Assembly (NCBI RefSeq): GCF_007741535.1
Contig: NZ_CP036525.1
Span: forward strand, 3,534,001 to 3,598,000
Direction: 5' to 3'
Length of the DNA stretch: 64,000 nucleotides
Origin: Rubripirellula lacrimiformis
GTDB lineage: Bacteria > Planctomycetota > Planctomycetia > Pirellulales > Pirellulaceae
The position numbers and the translations under genes were made by a program. The notes below the pieces were generated by a model, which was given only the letters and a program-made list of their open reading frames with translations, searched no databases and was not told the origin of the DNA. Shown in pieces: positions 36,405-45,361 of this stretch (its first letter is position 1; every line of letters begins with the position of its first letter).

Positions 36405-36550
36405 AAGTTCGAGTTCGAGTTTAAGTTCGAGTTTAAGTTGCTTGCTGGATAGCAGTCCCGAAACTTAAACTTAAACTTAAACTTAAACTTAAACTCGAAC
36501 TCGAACTCGAACTCGAACTCGAACTCGAATTCGAATTCGAACTCAAACTC
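36405..36550. repeat. inverted GAGTTC/AACTCG hexamer element
   Basis: AAGTTCGAGTTCGAG... runs into a loop (TTGCTTGCTGGATAGCAGTCCC). Then come about 15 hexamers of AAACTT, AACTCG and AATTCG types in the complementary sense. The two sides can pair as a long, mismatched hairpin. It is the same family as 54903-56100 and 19425-19482. Confidence 0.88.
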
Positions 36551-36653
36551 ACGCCCCAGCCGGCCTTTCATCGCTACCGTTCCGCCAAACGCGATGACAT
36601 CGCACCATCGCGGGGAGGCGGCGATCGCGGTCGGGGCCGTTAGATCGCGGCTA

Positions 36654-37127
36654 TCAGATCGGGGCGACGACCTGCTGTTCGGCAGCGGGAACTCCGCGGA
36701 CCTTGGCGAAGCCGGAGATTCCAACGATGATCGCCGCAAGGATGACTAGCACGGTCAGCCATTTCTTTCGCTGCTTGCGAAATCCAGCCAGTTTCTCGCT
36801 GCGGCCAACCAAGGCGGCGGCCAAGAAGAACACGACCAGAGCCAACAGCATTTTGATGCCGATCAGCATGTGGTACGTGCCGTCGCCTTTGTGTTGGCCG
36901 GCGGCGCGATAGAAGTTGTAAAAACCGCTGACCAGGAACAGGGTGACTCCGATGTGGACAAACTTTTTCCAGCGTCGGGTGATTTCGGCACCGAGTTGTT
37001 GGTGGGGCGAATCGTCCAGCTGACTCGCCGAGGGCAGAAGCACCAGCAAGGTAAAGATGCTGCCACCGACTAGAGTGATGGCGGTGCCGACGTGCACGAT
37101 TCGTGAGAGAACATCGATCCAAAGCAT
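36654..37127 (-). CDS. four-helix CopD-like membrane protein
   Basis: This 157-residue membrane protein has four predicted helices: IVHVGTAITLVGGSIFTLLVL, FVHIGVTLFLVSGFYNFY, MLIGIKMLLALVVFFLAAAL and WLTVLVILAAIIVGISGFA. Conserved His residues in helix 1 (RIVHVGT) and helix 2 (FVHIGV), with a YHMLIGIK motif, recall the CopD/DUF2269-type heme or copper-binding membrane family. The substrate or partner is not known. It lies 72 bp downstream of the SDR gene on the same strand and may be its operon partner. Confidence 0.82.
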   Translation of the reverse strand: MLWIDVLSRIVHVGTAITLVGGSIFTLLVLLPSASQLDDSPHQQLGAEITRRWKKFVHIGVTLFLVSGFYNFYRAAGQHKGDGTYHMLIGIKMLLALVVFFLAAALVGRSEKLAGFRKQRKKWLTVLVILAAIIVGISGFAKVRGVPAAEQQVVAPI

Positions 37128-37199
37128 GGAAGGTTTGGCCTAGCGAGAGAGAAGTGGGGCAAATTTGCGTGCTGCGGTTCACGCGTCCAAAGCGAAGGT

Positions 37200-37973
37200 C
37201 TACCGCGCCGTCCATCCGCCGTCGACGACCAGCATGCTGCCGGTGGTGTAGCTGGCGGCGTCGCTGGCCAGATAGATCGCGGCCCCTTGGATTTCTTCCA
37301 TACGGCCCCAGCGGTTCAGCGCGACAGCGCCGACGATGTGTTTTTTGGCCTCTTCCGTATCGGCGATCGGCTCGTTCATCGGAGTCAGAAACGGTCCGGG
37401 GCAGATCGCGTTGACGGTGATTTTCTGAGGTGCCAGTTCCAGTGCCAGCGCCCGCGTCATCTGCACCACGGCGCCCTTGCTGGATGCATAAGGCGTTCGG
37501 TTGGCGAGCCCGACGATCCCCAGCGTGCTGGCCAGGTTGATGATTCGGCCATGCCCATGGAGTTTCAGTTCAGCAATCGCCGCTCGCGACGTGATCCAAA
37601 CGCCATCAACATTGACCTGTTGGACGCGGCGGAAATCGTCCAGGCTAAGTTCGTTGATCGGGCCGCGGACGTTGATCCCCGCATTGTTGACCAAGATATC
37701 CAGTCGGCCGAAGTAGTCGACCGCTTGCTGGATCATCAGTTCGACGGCTGGTTCGTCGGTGACGTCGGTTTCAAATGCGATCGCGTCGACGGAGAAGTCT
37801 TTGCGAATTTGGTCGGCCGCCGATTCCGCTTCATCTGCGTGCCGGCTGACGACAGCGATCCGGCATCCGGCCGAAGCCAAGCCGGCTGCCATCGCAAACC
37901 CCAACCCCTTGGATCCACCCGTGATGACGGCCGCGCGGCCTGTGAGGTCGAACTGTTTAATTCCGGGCAGCAT
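37200..37973 (-). CDS. SDR-family NAD(P)-dependent oxidoreductase
   Basis: A classical short-chain dehydrogenase. ATG 37973 (MLPGIKQFDLTGRAAVITGG) is preferred over a longer start at 38039. It has the nucleotide-binding TGGSKGLG, then VNNAGIN, the catalytic Ser in NLASTLG, and Tyr/Lys in YASSKGAV. CPGPFLTPMN and the terminal SMLVVDGGWTA are typical. The highest resemblance is to gluconate 5-dehydrogenase/2-deoxy-D-gluconate 3-dehydrogenase-like enzymes (IdnO/KduD type), but the substrate is not settled. It follows the ExbB gene by 198 bp on the same strand. Confidence 0.93.
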   Translation of the reverse strand: MLPGIKQFDLTGRAAVITGGSKGLGFAMAAGLASAGCRIAVVSRHADEAESAADQIRKDFSVDAIAFETDVTDEPAVELMIQQAVDYFGRLDILVNNAGINVRGPINELSLDDFRRVQQVNVDGVWITSRAAIAELKLHGHGRIINLASTLGIVGLANRTPYASSKGAVVQMTRALALELAPQKITVNAICPGPFLTPMNEPIADTEEAKKHIVGAVALNRWGRMEEIQGAAIYLASDAASYTTGSMLVVDGGWTAR

Positions 37974-38171
37974 AATCAGGTTTCCAATCGTTTCTCGTTG
38001 AACCGCGTGCCCATCGGGCCGCGCGCCGATGGGCGACAATCGCCCCGTGTTCTCGGTGCGCTGACGGCCCCAATCCGCCCAGCTTGTGACCGGACTCGCA
38101 CACTGGAGTTTGACAGATACGCGGCTGCGCGCCCACGACGAGGAGGTCGATCCCCGACGTCTCCGTCATTG

Positions 38172-39068
38172 CTAGGCAGGGGGTCGATCGGGACTTGCTG
38201 GCGGCTGGTTTGGTTTCGCTGGTGGGGGCTTGGTCGCGCCGGGGGGGCCAGCGTTTCTGGGGCCCATATTCTTCGGACCACCATTCTTCGGACCACCATT
38301 CTTTGGGCCAGCCGTTGCAGAGGCGGCAGGCTGGGGGCCTGGGGTTTTCGCGATCGCCGGGGTAGCACGAGCGCGGTTGGTTTGGCGGCGTTTGATGGGG
38401 GCCAGGGCGTGTTGGCTTTGGTACGCGACTTCGGCGATCAGCGAATCGACACGGTTTCGGCACACCGCATAGACTCCCAGCGAAGGGATGGCGACGATCA
38501 GTCCGCCGACCGTCGTGACCAGCGCTTGATAGATCCCTTCGGCCAGATCGCCCGCGCCCGCAGCGCCACGTGTGGTGGCAACCTGTTGGAAAGCGAAGAT
38601 CATCCCGGTGACCGTGCCTAGCAAGCCGACCATGGGTGCGATGTTGCCAATCACCGACAGGTATTCGATTCGCCGCATCAGCCGCGCGGCCTGGCCAGCC
38701 AGTGAATCTTCCAACGCCTTTTCCACCTCGGTCCAACCGAATTCCAGTTCCGACAATCCCGACAACAACACGACGCTCAGCACACTGGGGGCGCGCCGGC
38801 ACGCGGCATCGGCATCTGCCACGCGTCCAGTCAGCAGGGATTGGCGGACAGCATCGCTGACACCGTCGGGCACGATTTCGCTGCGTCGCAACGTCATCAC
38901 CTGATCGAACAACAGGTACGCTGCCGCAACGGACAATGCAAACAAGATCAGCAGGATGATCACGCCGACGATACCGCCGGACAGCAGGATTTCGGTCCAT
39001 CCATTGCCGCTGTCAGCAGCGACGGCATTGGCAGCATCCGCGCCTGTTTGGGCGACCAGGTCAATCAT
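38172..39068 (-). CDS. MotA/TolQ/ExbB-type proton channel subunit
   Basis: Three transmembrane helices: residues about 30-55 (GIVGVIILLILFALSVAAAYLLF), about 140-160 (NIAPMVGLLGTVTGMIFAFQ) and about 178-200 (GIYQALVTTVGGLIVAIPSL). LLGTVTGMIFAF and ALVTTVGGLIVAIP are the channel-lining motifs of the family. An energising subunit of this type uses the proton-motive force to drive an envelope machine. The last 75 residues are a Pro/Asn/Gly-rich tail with GGPKN repeats, unusual for the family. No ExbD/TolR partner gene is adjacent; instead its start overlaps the stop of GTPase B by 4 bp. Confidence 0.9.
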   Translation of the reverse strand: MIDLVAQTGADAANAVAADSGNGWTEILLSGGIVGVIILLILFALSVAAAYLLFDQVMTLRRSEIVPDGVSDAVRQSLLTGRVADADAACRRAPSVLSVVLLSGLSELEFGWTEVEKALEDSLAGQAARLMRRIEYLSVIGNIAPMVGLLGTVTGMIFAFQQVATTRGAAGAGDLAEGIYQALVTTVGGLIVAIPSLGVYAVCRNRVDSLIAEVAYQSQHALAPIKRRQTNRARATPAIAKTPGPQPAASATAGPKNGGPKNGGPKNMGPRNAGPPGATKPPPAKPNQPPASPDRPPA

Positions 39069-40978
39069 GTCGTCTCCGTGTCGGCAGCGCCGGCGGACAA
39101 TAGAAATTCAGCGTCAGCCAGCAGGGGTTCGTCCCACCGCAGTCGCAGCACTCCGTCGCGTTGCAATTGTTCGATGGCGTCGTGGTGATGGTCGCGGATC
39201 TGCAGTTCAGCGCGACGCACTCGCGATCGGCTTTGGGCGACCGACAGGACGATCATGGCGAACAGTGCGGTCGGCAAGACGGACAGGATCAGGCTGGTCA
39301 ACATCATTGCAAAGTCGGGTCTGGGGAACGAATCCAGGTTGCCCGAAAGATCTCGCAGCGTCGCGTAGCTGGCGTCAAAATAGCCGCGGTACAGTGCGAT
39401 CACGGGGCCGGCCATCAGGAACCAAAAGATCGCCGTCCCAATCAACCCACACAGGATCGCGGGGGTGCGTGAAATCGAAACGCGGTCGACAGCATCTTCG
39501 AAGATCCGTTGCGATCGTTCCTGCAGCGTGTCGATTCCCGAAAGGTAGGCGACCTGGCCACGCGACGGTTCGTCGGTCAGCGACGAGGCATGTTTCTTTC
39601 CATCGCGAAGCGCCGCGACCTCGTCACGAAAGCGAATCGCAAGCGGGCCCAGTCGGTCGGCGACCGCGGCGTCGCTGCGTTTGCGTAGTCCATCGCGGAC
39701 GTCGTCCCGTGCGTCACGTTCGCTGGTCAGGTTCTTGGTCGAAGTCCAAACGGCGCTGACCAACGAAGGCAGCGATCCCGAAAGAGACATCAGCACGCGA
39801 TCCCACGCGCCATGGGTCAAGTTCAGGATGCCCAGCTGAGTCCGGTAGGGGAACCAAAATGCGGCGGTGTCGTTCAAGAGGGAAAGACGCAGTCGCGACC
39901 GCACGGCGGCTTGCAGCGATCCGCCGCTGCCGACCAACGATTCGGCGACCTCCAGTGGCAACTTTCTAGCCTCGTCGTTCAGCCGACGGACCGCAGCGGT
40001 TAGGTCGGGCAGTCGGTCGCCCAGGACCGAGTTCAGTGCGGATCGAAACCGAGCATCCATCGCAGAGAGTCGCGTGCTGCGGCGACGATCGCCTTCCCAG
40101 GATTCGCCGATTTCGGTCTGTAAACGTTCGGCCACCGTCTCGGCCGCCGCTTGTCCCACCGCCGCCTCGGTCTGGTCGCCGATGTCATAGTCTTGGATGA
40201 TCACCGGTGACACCACGCGGCTGGTCGGTGCGGCCTTTCGCATGCGGGCGACGAAGGCGTCGATGTCCGAGTCCAGCATCGAGTCGTTTCGGACCGCATT
40301 GACGACGGGGATCACGATTGTTCCCTCGCTAGCCTCGGTCAGCATGGCCACCGTTTCGCTTCGCAGTTGCTCGCGTCGTACCATCAACAGCAGCACGCCG
40401 GCCATCGACAGTGCGCGTCGCGCGACCGCAGCAATGGCCGGTCGATCATCGGTCGCCCCCGGTGCGTCGACCAACAGATAGGGCATCCCGATCGATTGCA
40501 TTTTCGCGGCCGAACAGTGAATGAACTGTTCGTTTCGCAGGTCCAGATCGGCGGGCGGGAACGGTCCAACCCAAACCAATTTTTCGGTGGCTTCGTCCAG
40601 GTTGTTGCCGCTGCGGATGGCGGATTCGGCAGCCGATCCGCGCACCAGCTGGCGAATCAGCCACGATTTGCCTTGCCCGGTGGCCCCCACGACGGCGATC
40701 ACCGTGCTGCCTTGACTGCGATCTTCCAAGATCATTCGTCGTGCTTCGGCATGTTGGTCACAAAGTTCTAGCACTTCGCGGCCGGCCGGGCTGTCGCCCA
40801 ACACATGCGCCGTCGCACGACGAACGCGTGTCAGGAATTCATGCCCCGGCTGCCCCAGGTGGCCAACGGGTGCGCCGGAGTTCCCAGAGGCGGATGATGG
40901 AGCGGAATGGGGCGATGGGCCAGCCGACGAACCCGTTTGCGAGCCGCCGGAATCCGATGATGAAATGAATGGGTTCAC
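39065..40978 (-). CDS. membrane GTPase B (P-loop, two TM helices near C-terminus)
   Basis: A 637-residue P-loop GTPase. The first 50 residues are Ser/Pro/Gly-rich. G1 is GATGQGKS (98-105), G3 is VDAPG (170-174), and a G4-like VVNAVRND lies at 225-232. A helical stalk region follows (AETVAERLQTEIGESW, KLPLEVAESLVGSGG). Two hydrophobic helices near 515-580 (CGLIGTAIFWFLMAGPVIAL and LILSVLPTALFAMIVLSVA) anchor it to the membrane. The layout is that of dynamin-like or YeeP/IRG-type membrane GTPases, but the family name is not certain. ATGA overlaps at both ends (40978/40975 with GTPase A, 39068/39065 with ExbB) show tight coupling. Confidence 0.85.
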   Translation of the reverse strand: MNPFISSSDSGGSQTGSSAGPSPHSAPSSASGNSGAPVGHLGQPGHEFLTRVRRATAHVLGDSPAGREVLELCDQHAEARRMILEDRSQGSTVIAVVGATGQGKSWLIRQLVRGSAAESAIRSGNNLDEATEKLVWVGPFPPADLDLRNEQFIHCSAAKMQSIGMPYLLVDAPGATDDRPAIAAVARRALSMAGVLLLMVRREQLRSETVAMLTEASEGTIVIPVVNAVRNDSMLDSDIDAFVARMRKAAPTSRVVSPVIIQDYDIGDQTEAAVGQAAAETVAERLQTEIGESWEGDRRRSTRLSAMDARFRSALNSVLGDRLPDLTAAVRRLNDEARKLPLEVAESLVGSGGSLQAAVRSRLRLSLLNDTAAFWFPYRTQLGILNLTHGAWDRVLMSLSGSLPSLVSAVWTSTKNLTSERDARDDVRDGLRKRSDAAVADRLGPLAIRFRDEVAALRDGKKHASSLTDEPSRGQVAYLSGIDTLQERSQRIFEDAVDRVSISRTPAILCGLIGTAIFWFLMAGPVIALYRGYFDASYATLRDLSGNLDSFPRPDFAMMLTSLILSVLPTALFAMIVLSVAQSRSRVRRAELQIRDHHHDAIEQLQRDGVLRLRWDEPLLADAEFLLSAGAADTETT

Positions 40979-43083
40979 TTGGCTGATGGTCCGCCTCGGG
41001 GTAACACGTTTTTCAGTTCACGCTGGAATTCGTCGCGGACGCGGTACAGCGCAAGCGTCGGCCCGTAAGCTTCACGGGTAACGATTTTGGACGCGACCAA
41101 TTTTTCGTTCAAACCTCTGACCTTGATCGACGGCATCTGCGTCTGTCTGGCCACACCAAAGGTATCGCAAAGCACGGCGTGAAAATCGGCCAACTGTTGC
41201 CGCGCCGCTTGTTGGCCAACGCTGCGAGTGCTCTGTCCACCCGCCCAAATGGTCGCGTACGCACCCAGCCCCAAGGCGGCGAATAGTTCGGGGATCGACG
41301 CGGACGCGATCACGGTGGTGCCGAAATCTAACGGGATCATCAGCACGCCAGCCAGCGCCGCCAAAGTCGCAGCAAGCGGGGTCAATCCGGCAGCCAGTTT
41401 TTTGTGCGCCGGTACCTCGCTCCACATCTTCGTAACCGCTTCGTCCAGACGACGCGGATCCAGCGATGTGAAGTCGTCGCGTTCGAATCGAAGGATCGCG
41501 GCTTCCGCGGCTTCCAACCAACGTTGCCGATCCTCGGGGTTGGTCATCGCTGGCCAGTGTTTCAACGAAGTTTCCCCACCGTAACGATCGATCGCATGCA
41601 GCAAACGTTCGGGAGTCATCAATCCGCCGTACTCGCCGCGGCGAAACTTGTCTTTGATTTCACCGGCGGCTCGTTCAGCAACGGCCGATGGAGTCAGTTG
41701 TCGAACGAAATCGCCCGCCCCGCCAAACACGCGGCGCATTTTCGAATTCAATCGCACGCCCCACCGTGCGTACCACGGCGCGGTCACCGCGAACGATTCT
41801 GACAATTGGCGAATGATCCGCTCGCTTTGATGCAATCGCAGTTCGGTGACGTCGCCGCCCAGTTCTCGATGGGCAAAGAAATCCAACGACGTCTGCAGCA
41901 AGCAATCTTGAGCCTTGGCGGTCAACCCAACCGATGCATCGGCGTCCTTGTCGATCCGCGAAAAACCATTGTCCCAGACTTCGCTGCGTAAACTGTTCTG
42001 GAGCGCTAGCCGGAACTTTTCAAACAGGGCTCCGCGGTCCAATCGGGCTGGCATGGCCGACAACAGTCGGTCATCGGCGATCGCCGCCGGTGGGTTCTGG
42101 TCTGCGTCTTCCGATACCGAAAAGAACACGGGCATGGGGTCCGCATCGGGATCCAGCGCCGGTGCCGCGGACGTGCCGCTGCGGGGGATGAATGGACCGC
42201 TGGTGGGGATCTCGAAATCGTATGCCGCGTAGATCGTTTCGATGCCATGGGCCCGCGCCAACGGCGAGAACGTTTCGTGCACCAGGTCCGGCGTCTGCTT
42301 GGGACGAACCTTGTTGACCGCCAACATCCGCGGCACGCCGGGCATCAGGTCCGCGGCGATTCGCAGCAGGTCACCCAAGGTTGCGTCGCGGGATGATTCG
42401 GCGCTGGTGACGACCAGGAACGCCGAACACAGGGTTGCCGCACGCCCCAGCAGGACGCGTCGCTCGGACGGGGATCCCAATTGTAAATCTGCATCCGAAA
42501 CGATGTCGGGACAATCCAGCAATCCGATGCCGGCCTCGTCCAGCGCCGTGTCGGTCGCCACTAGCGGGACGGTCAACGCATTCCCATCGCCGTCGCGGTT
42601 GTTGTACTGCTGATGCGCCTGATCGGGATCGTCGCTCAGCATTTCCGGCGGACTGCCAACGGCGTCGCCGATCCGTGCCATCAACAGTCCCCATAGTTCA
42701 GCGTCGTTGCGCCAAGCCGACGGCAACCACAGCACGAACCGGTGGGTACCTTCGCTGTTGCTGCTGCCACGCAGAGTTCGCAACCGCCCCGCGCGGCTCA
42801 GAAAAGTCGCAACCAACGACGTTTTGCCGCTGTTCAGCATTCCGGCGATGGCGACCGTGGGCCACTGGGCCAACTTGGCGGCGGTTTGCAGTTTACGCCC
42901 CGCCGACATCAGATCGGCCATGGCTTTGGCGTCCAATCGCCTCAGCGCGCTGAGGTAGCTTTCGCGTCCCTCACTTGGGTAGGTCCGCTCTATTGCCGCG
43001 CGTCGATCATCGTCTTCCAGCAGCGAAAGCAAGCTGGACCAATCGATGGATTCGTCTTTTAGGCCTCGAAAAGATCCAAACAT
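40975..43083 (-). CDS. membrane GTPase A (P-loop)
   Basis: ATG 43083 (MFGSFRGLKDES) starts 4 bp after the kinase stop; longer frame sequence to 43239 overlaps the kinase and is rejected. G1 is GMLNSGKTS (81-89), G3 is LLDCPD (188-193) and G4 is VNKVRP (256-261), so it binds GTP. The 702-residue protein has a long helical C-terminal half. Hydrophobic segments near 555-610 (LAAGLTPLAATLAALAGVLM, ELFAALGLGAYATIWAGG) suggest membrane insertion. It is related in plan to GTPase B, so a heteromeric pair is likely. Function is not known. Confidence 0.85.
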   Translation of the reverse strand: MFGSFRGLKDESIDWSSLLSLLEDDDRRAAIERTYPSEGRESYLSALRRLDAKAMADLMSAGRKLQTAAKLAQWPTVAIAGMLNSGKTSLVATFLSRAGRLRTLRGSSNSEGTHRFVLWLPSAWRNDAELWGLLMARIGDAVGSPPEMLSDDPDQAHQQYNNRDGDGNALTVPLVATDTALDEAGIGLLDCPDIVSDADLQLGSPSERRVLLGRAATLCSAFLVVTSAESSRDATLGDLLRIAADLMPGVPRMLAVNKVRPKQTPDLVHETFSPLARAHGIETIYAAYDFEIPTSGPFIPRSGTSAAPALDPDADPMPVFFSVSEDADQNPPAAIADDRLLSAMPARLDRGALFEKFRLALQNSLRSEVWDNGFSRIDKDADASVGLTAKAQDCLLQTSLDFFAHRELGGDVTELRLHQSERIIRQLSESFAVTAPWYARWGVRLNSKMRRVFGGAGDFVRQLTPSAVAERAAGEIKDKFRRGEYGGLMTPERLLHAIDRYGGETSLKHWPAMTNPEDRQRWLEAAEAAILRFERDDFTSLDPRRLDEAVTKMWSEVPAHKKLAAGLTPLAATLAALAGVLMIPLDFGTTVIASASIPELFAALGLGAYATIWAGGQSTRSVGQQAARQQLADFHAVLCDTFGVARQTQMPSIKVRGLNEKLVASKIVTREAYGPTLALYRVRDEFQRELKNVLPRGGPSAK

Positions 43084-43087
43084 AGGG

Positions 43088-45352
43088 CTAATGCGCGGTC
43101 GTGATCGCTTCTCCATCGCTGTTAGGGGGACTGTCGTGGGTTCCGTCGGTGTCCGGTCGACCCTCGCGTGTGGGCCTATCGTCCAGTACAAGGGACCACC
43201 AACGCAAGGCGTCCATATCATCCCAATGACCGGCGTCATCGCAACTGCGCAGCGCAGCCGCCAAATCGTCCACCGAATGCGGCCTCTGATCCGGGTCTTT
43301 TCGCAAACAGCTCATCAGAACGTTCTGCAGGTCGTCCGGCAACTTCCGGTTGATCCGTTGGGACGGTCTCAGCGGGTCTTCTTTCAATTGTTTCATGCAC
43401 ACATCCACCGATGTATCGCTGTCGAACATCGGTACGCCGGATAGCAGTGCGTACCCGACCCCACCGACCGCATACAGATCGCTGCGTTGGTTCGACGCCG
43501 TTGCGTCGCGAACGGTTTCGGGCGACATGTACATCGGTGTGCCCGTGATCCCATCGCTGGTCGTCAATCCAAGTTCGGCGGAACTGGCGACCACGTCTTT
43601 TACCAACCCAAAATCCAACACCTTCAGCACATCGTGCATGCCGGGTTCGGTACTGATCATCAGGTTGGCCGGTTTGATGTCGCGGTGAATGATCCCGCGC
43701 CGATGGGCTTCGGAAAGCGAGCCGCAGATCTGCAGTAGCAGATGGATCACACGGGCCGGTGGTTGCTTGCCATACCGATCGACCAATCGTTGCAATGTGA
43801 TTCCCTTGATGTATTCCATCACATAGAACAGGTCGCCCGCATCGGTTCGCCCAAAGTCGTACAGGTCGATGGTGTTGGGATGCCGCAGACTGGCCGTCAA
43901 TTGGGCTTCGCGTTCGAATCGCGACACCGACACGCTGTTCTGTGATGCGCTGCCAAGGACTTTGATCGCGACTTCGCGGCCCAGCAGGTCGTGACTGGCT
44001 CGGTACACCGCACCCATTCCGCCGCGGCCCAAGGATTCCCCCAGCTGGTAATGGCCAATCCGTCGCTGTTGTTTTTGCGCCGTTCGCAGTCGCTTTCCCA
44101 TTCGGCGCAGCAGCATCGCAAGGGCGATTAGAAATCCAGCGGCCAAGGATGCCACCACCAACAAAGCCAATAGCAATCGGTTCATCAGGTTCAGCGGTGC
44201 GTAGGCTTCTTCGGCGTTCATTTCCGAAGCCAACCCCATCGAATGGTTGCCCAGCCACGTCCACGCACCGACGACCTGGACGCCGCGATAGTCGTTGTAT
44301 CCGCTGACGTTTTCGCCCGTACCGCCTCGGGTCGCTTCGTCGGCCATCACGGTCAGCGGCAACTCGGCCAATGACAAGTTGCTGGGGGTGGACTGCGTGA
44401 TGTCGATGCCCGGATCACGAACCGCGACTCTTAGCGGGCTGCGGATCGCGGATTCGGACCCCAGGATCTTGGCTGCCCGCAACTGGGTTTCGAAACGGCT
44501 TTCGCTGATCAGCCAACCTCTGGAATCGAAGGCATAAACTTCGCCAGTCTGGCCGATCCGCGAAACCTGCAATAGTTGACTGGGCGGGCCCGAGGGGTCG
44601 ATCAACAGTGCCAGCGTCCCAACCCACTGTTTCTGGTCCACGATCGGTGCCATTGCCGCCATCAATGCCGAACCGGCAATCGACAGGGGGCCGTCACTTT
44701 GGATCGCGATCGGACATGCGAATCCGGGGCTGATCGCTGGCTGCCCCAACCTTGCCTTTTCAGTGGTGGCTGCGGGAATCAGGAACGATTGTCCGATCAA
44801 AGCGGGGATCGACGAAGCGACGATATGGCCTTCGCGGTCAAGCAGCGTCCATCCGACATAGATGTCCGGTGCCCAGCCATCATCGATCGCATCGAGCGCA
44901 GGCCTGTTCCCTGCATCGTCGGCGGACCACTGGAACCTCTGCACCGATTCGGCGATCAATTCGGCCGATGCTTGTTGGATCCCAGGGGCCGCAGTGATGC
45001 GTTGGACCTCCCGTTGCCGATCGGAAAGCCACTGATCCAAGATGACGACGTTGGTCGCCAAATTGCTGCGCATCAAATCGCCGACCCATTGCCGCATCGA
45101 CACGCGGAGCACCCAGACGACTGTCAAGGCAACCACGATCAGGGCGATCGCAAACATCGCGGCGATCCAGGGCCCGAGCTTGCGAGCCAGAGCGCTGGTC
45201 GGATGATTCAACGTCCACAACGTCTGCGCGATCGCGCTGTTGGACACCGATCCACCGGAAACCGATCGATGGGAATGGGTGCCCGACGGATCAGCCCGGT
45301 CCATCAAATGGCTGGCCAGAGCCGTTTCGATCTTGTTGAAAATGGAACGCAT
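43088..45352 (-). CDS. transmembrane sensor Ser/Thr protein kinase
   Basis: Order: short cytoplasmic N-terminus, transmembrane helix about 61-83, a 305-residue periplasmic Cache-like sensor (SNLATNVVILDQWLSDRQ to SMGLASEMNAEEAY), helix 391-414, and a cytoplasmic Hanks-type kinase domain about 435-730. Kinase motifs: glycine loop GRGGMG (442-447), Lys464 in VAIKVL, HRDIKPAN (556-563), DFG (580-582) and GTPMYMSPE (604-612). All catalytic residues are present. It sits between the DUF1592 gene (9-bp gap) and GTPase A (4-bp gap), so it probably phosphorylates a partner in the same operon. Confidence 0.94.
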   Translation of the reverse strand: MRSIFNKIETALASHLMDRADPSGTHSHRSVSGGSVSNSAIAQTLWTLNHPTSALARKLGPWIAAMFAIALIVVALTVVWVLRVSMRQWVGDLMRSNLATNVVILDQWLSDRQREVQRITAAPGIQQASAELIAESVQRFQWSADDAGNRPALDAIDDGWAPDIYVGWTLLDREGHIVASSIPALIGQSFLIPAATTEKARLGQPAISPGFACPIAIQSDGPLSIAGSALMAAMAPIVDQKQWVGTLALLIDPSGPPSQLLQVSRIGQTGEVYAFDSRGWLISESRFETQLRAAKILGSESAIRSPLRVAVRDPGIDITQSTPSNLSLAELPLTVMADEATRGGTGENVSGYNDYRGVQVVGAWTWLGNHSMGLASEMNAEEAYAPLNLMNRLLLALLVVASLAAGFLIALAMLLRRMGKRLRTAQKQQRRIGHYQLGESLGRGGMGAVYRASHDLLGREVAIKVLGSASQNSVSVSRFEREAQLTASLRHPNTIDLYDFGRTDAGDLFYVMEYIKGITLQRLVDRYGKQPPARVIHLLLQICGSLSEAHRRGIIHRDIKPANLMISTEPGMHDVLKVLDFGLVKDVVASSAELGLTTSDGITGTPMYMSPETVRDATASNQRSDLYAVGGVGYALLSGVPMFDSDTSVDVCMKQLKEDPLRPSQRINRKLPDDLQNVLMSCLRKDPDQRPHSVDDLAAALRSCDDAGHWDDMDALRWWSLVLDDRPTREGRPDTDGTHDSPPNSDGEAITTAH

Positions 45353-45361
45353 GGCACCAGC

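Noticed and set aside
36257-36739. 160-residue frame with EFEFEF and KFKFKF repeats
   Set aside because: It is the hexamer repeat translated, and it overlaps the end of the CopD-like gene in another frame.
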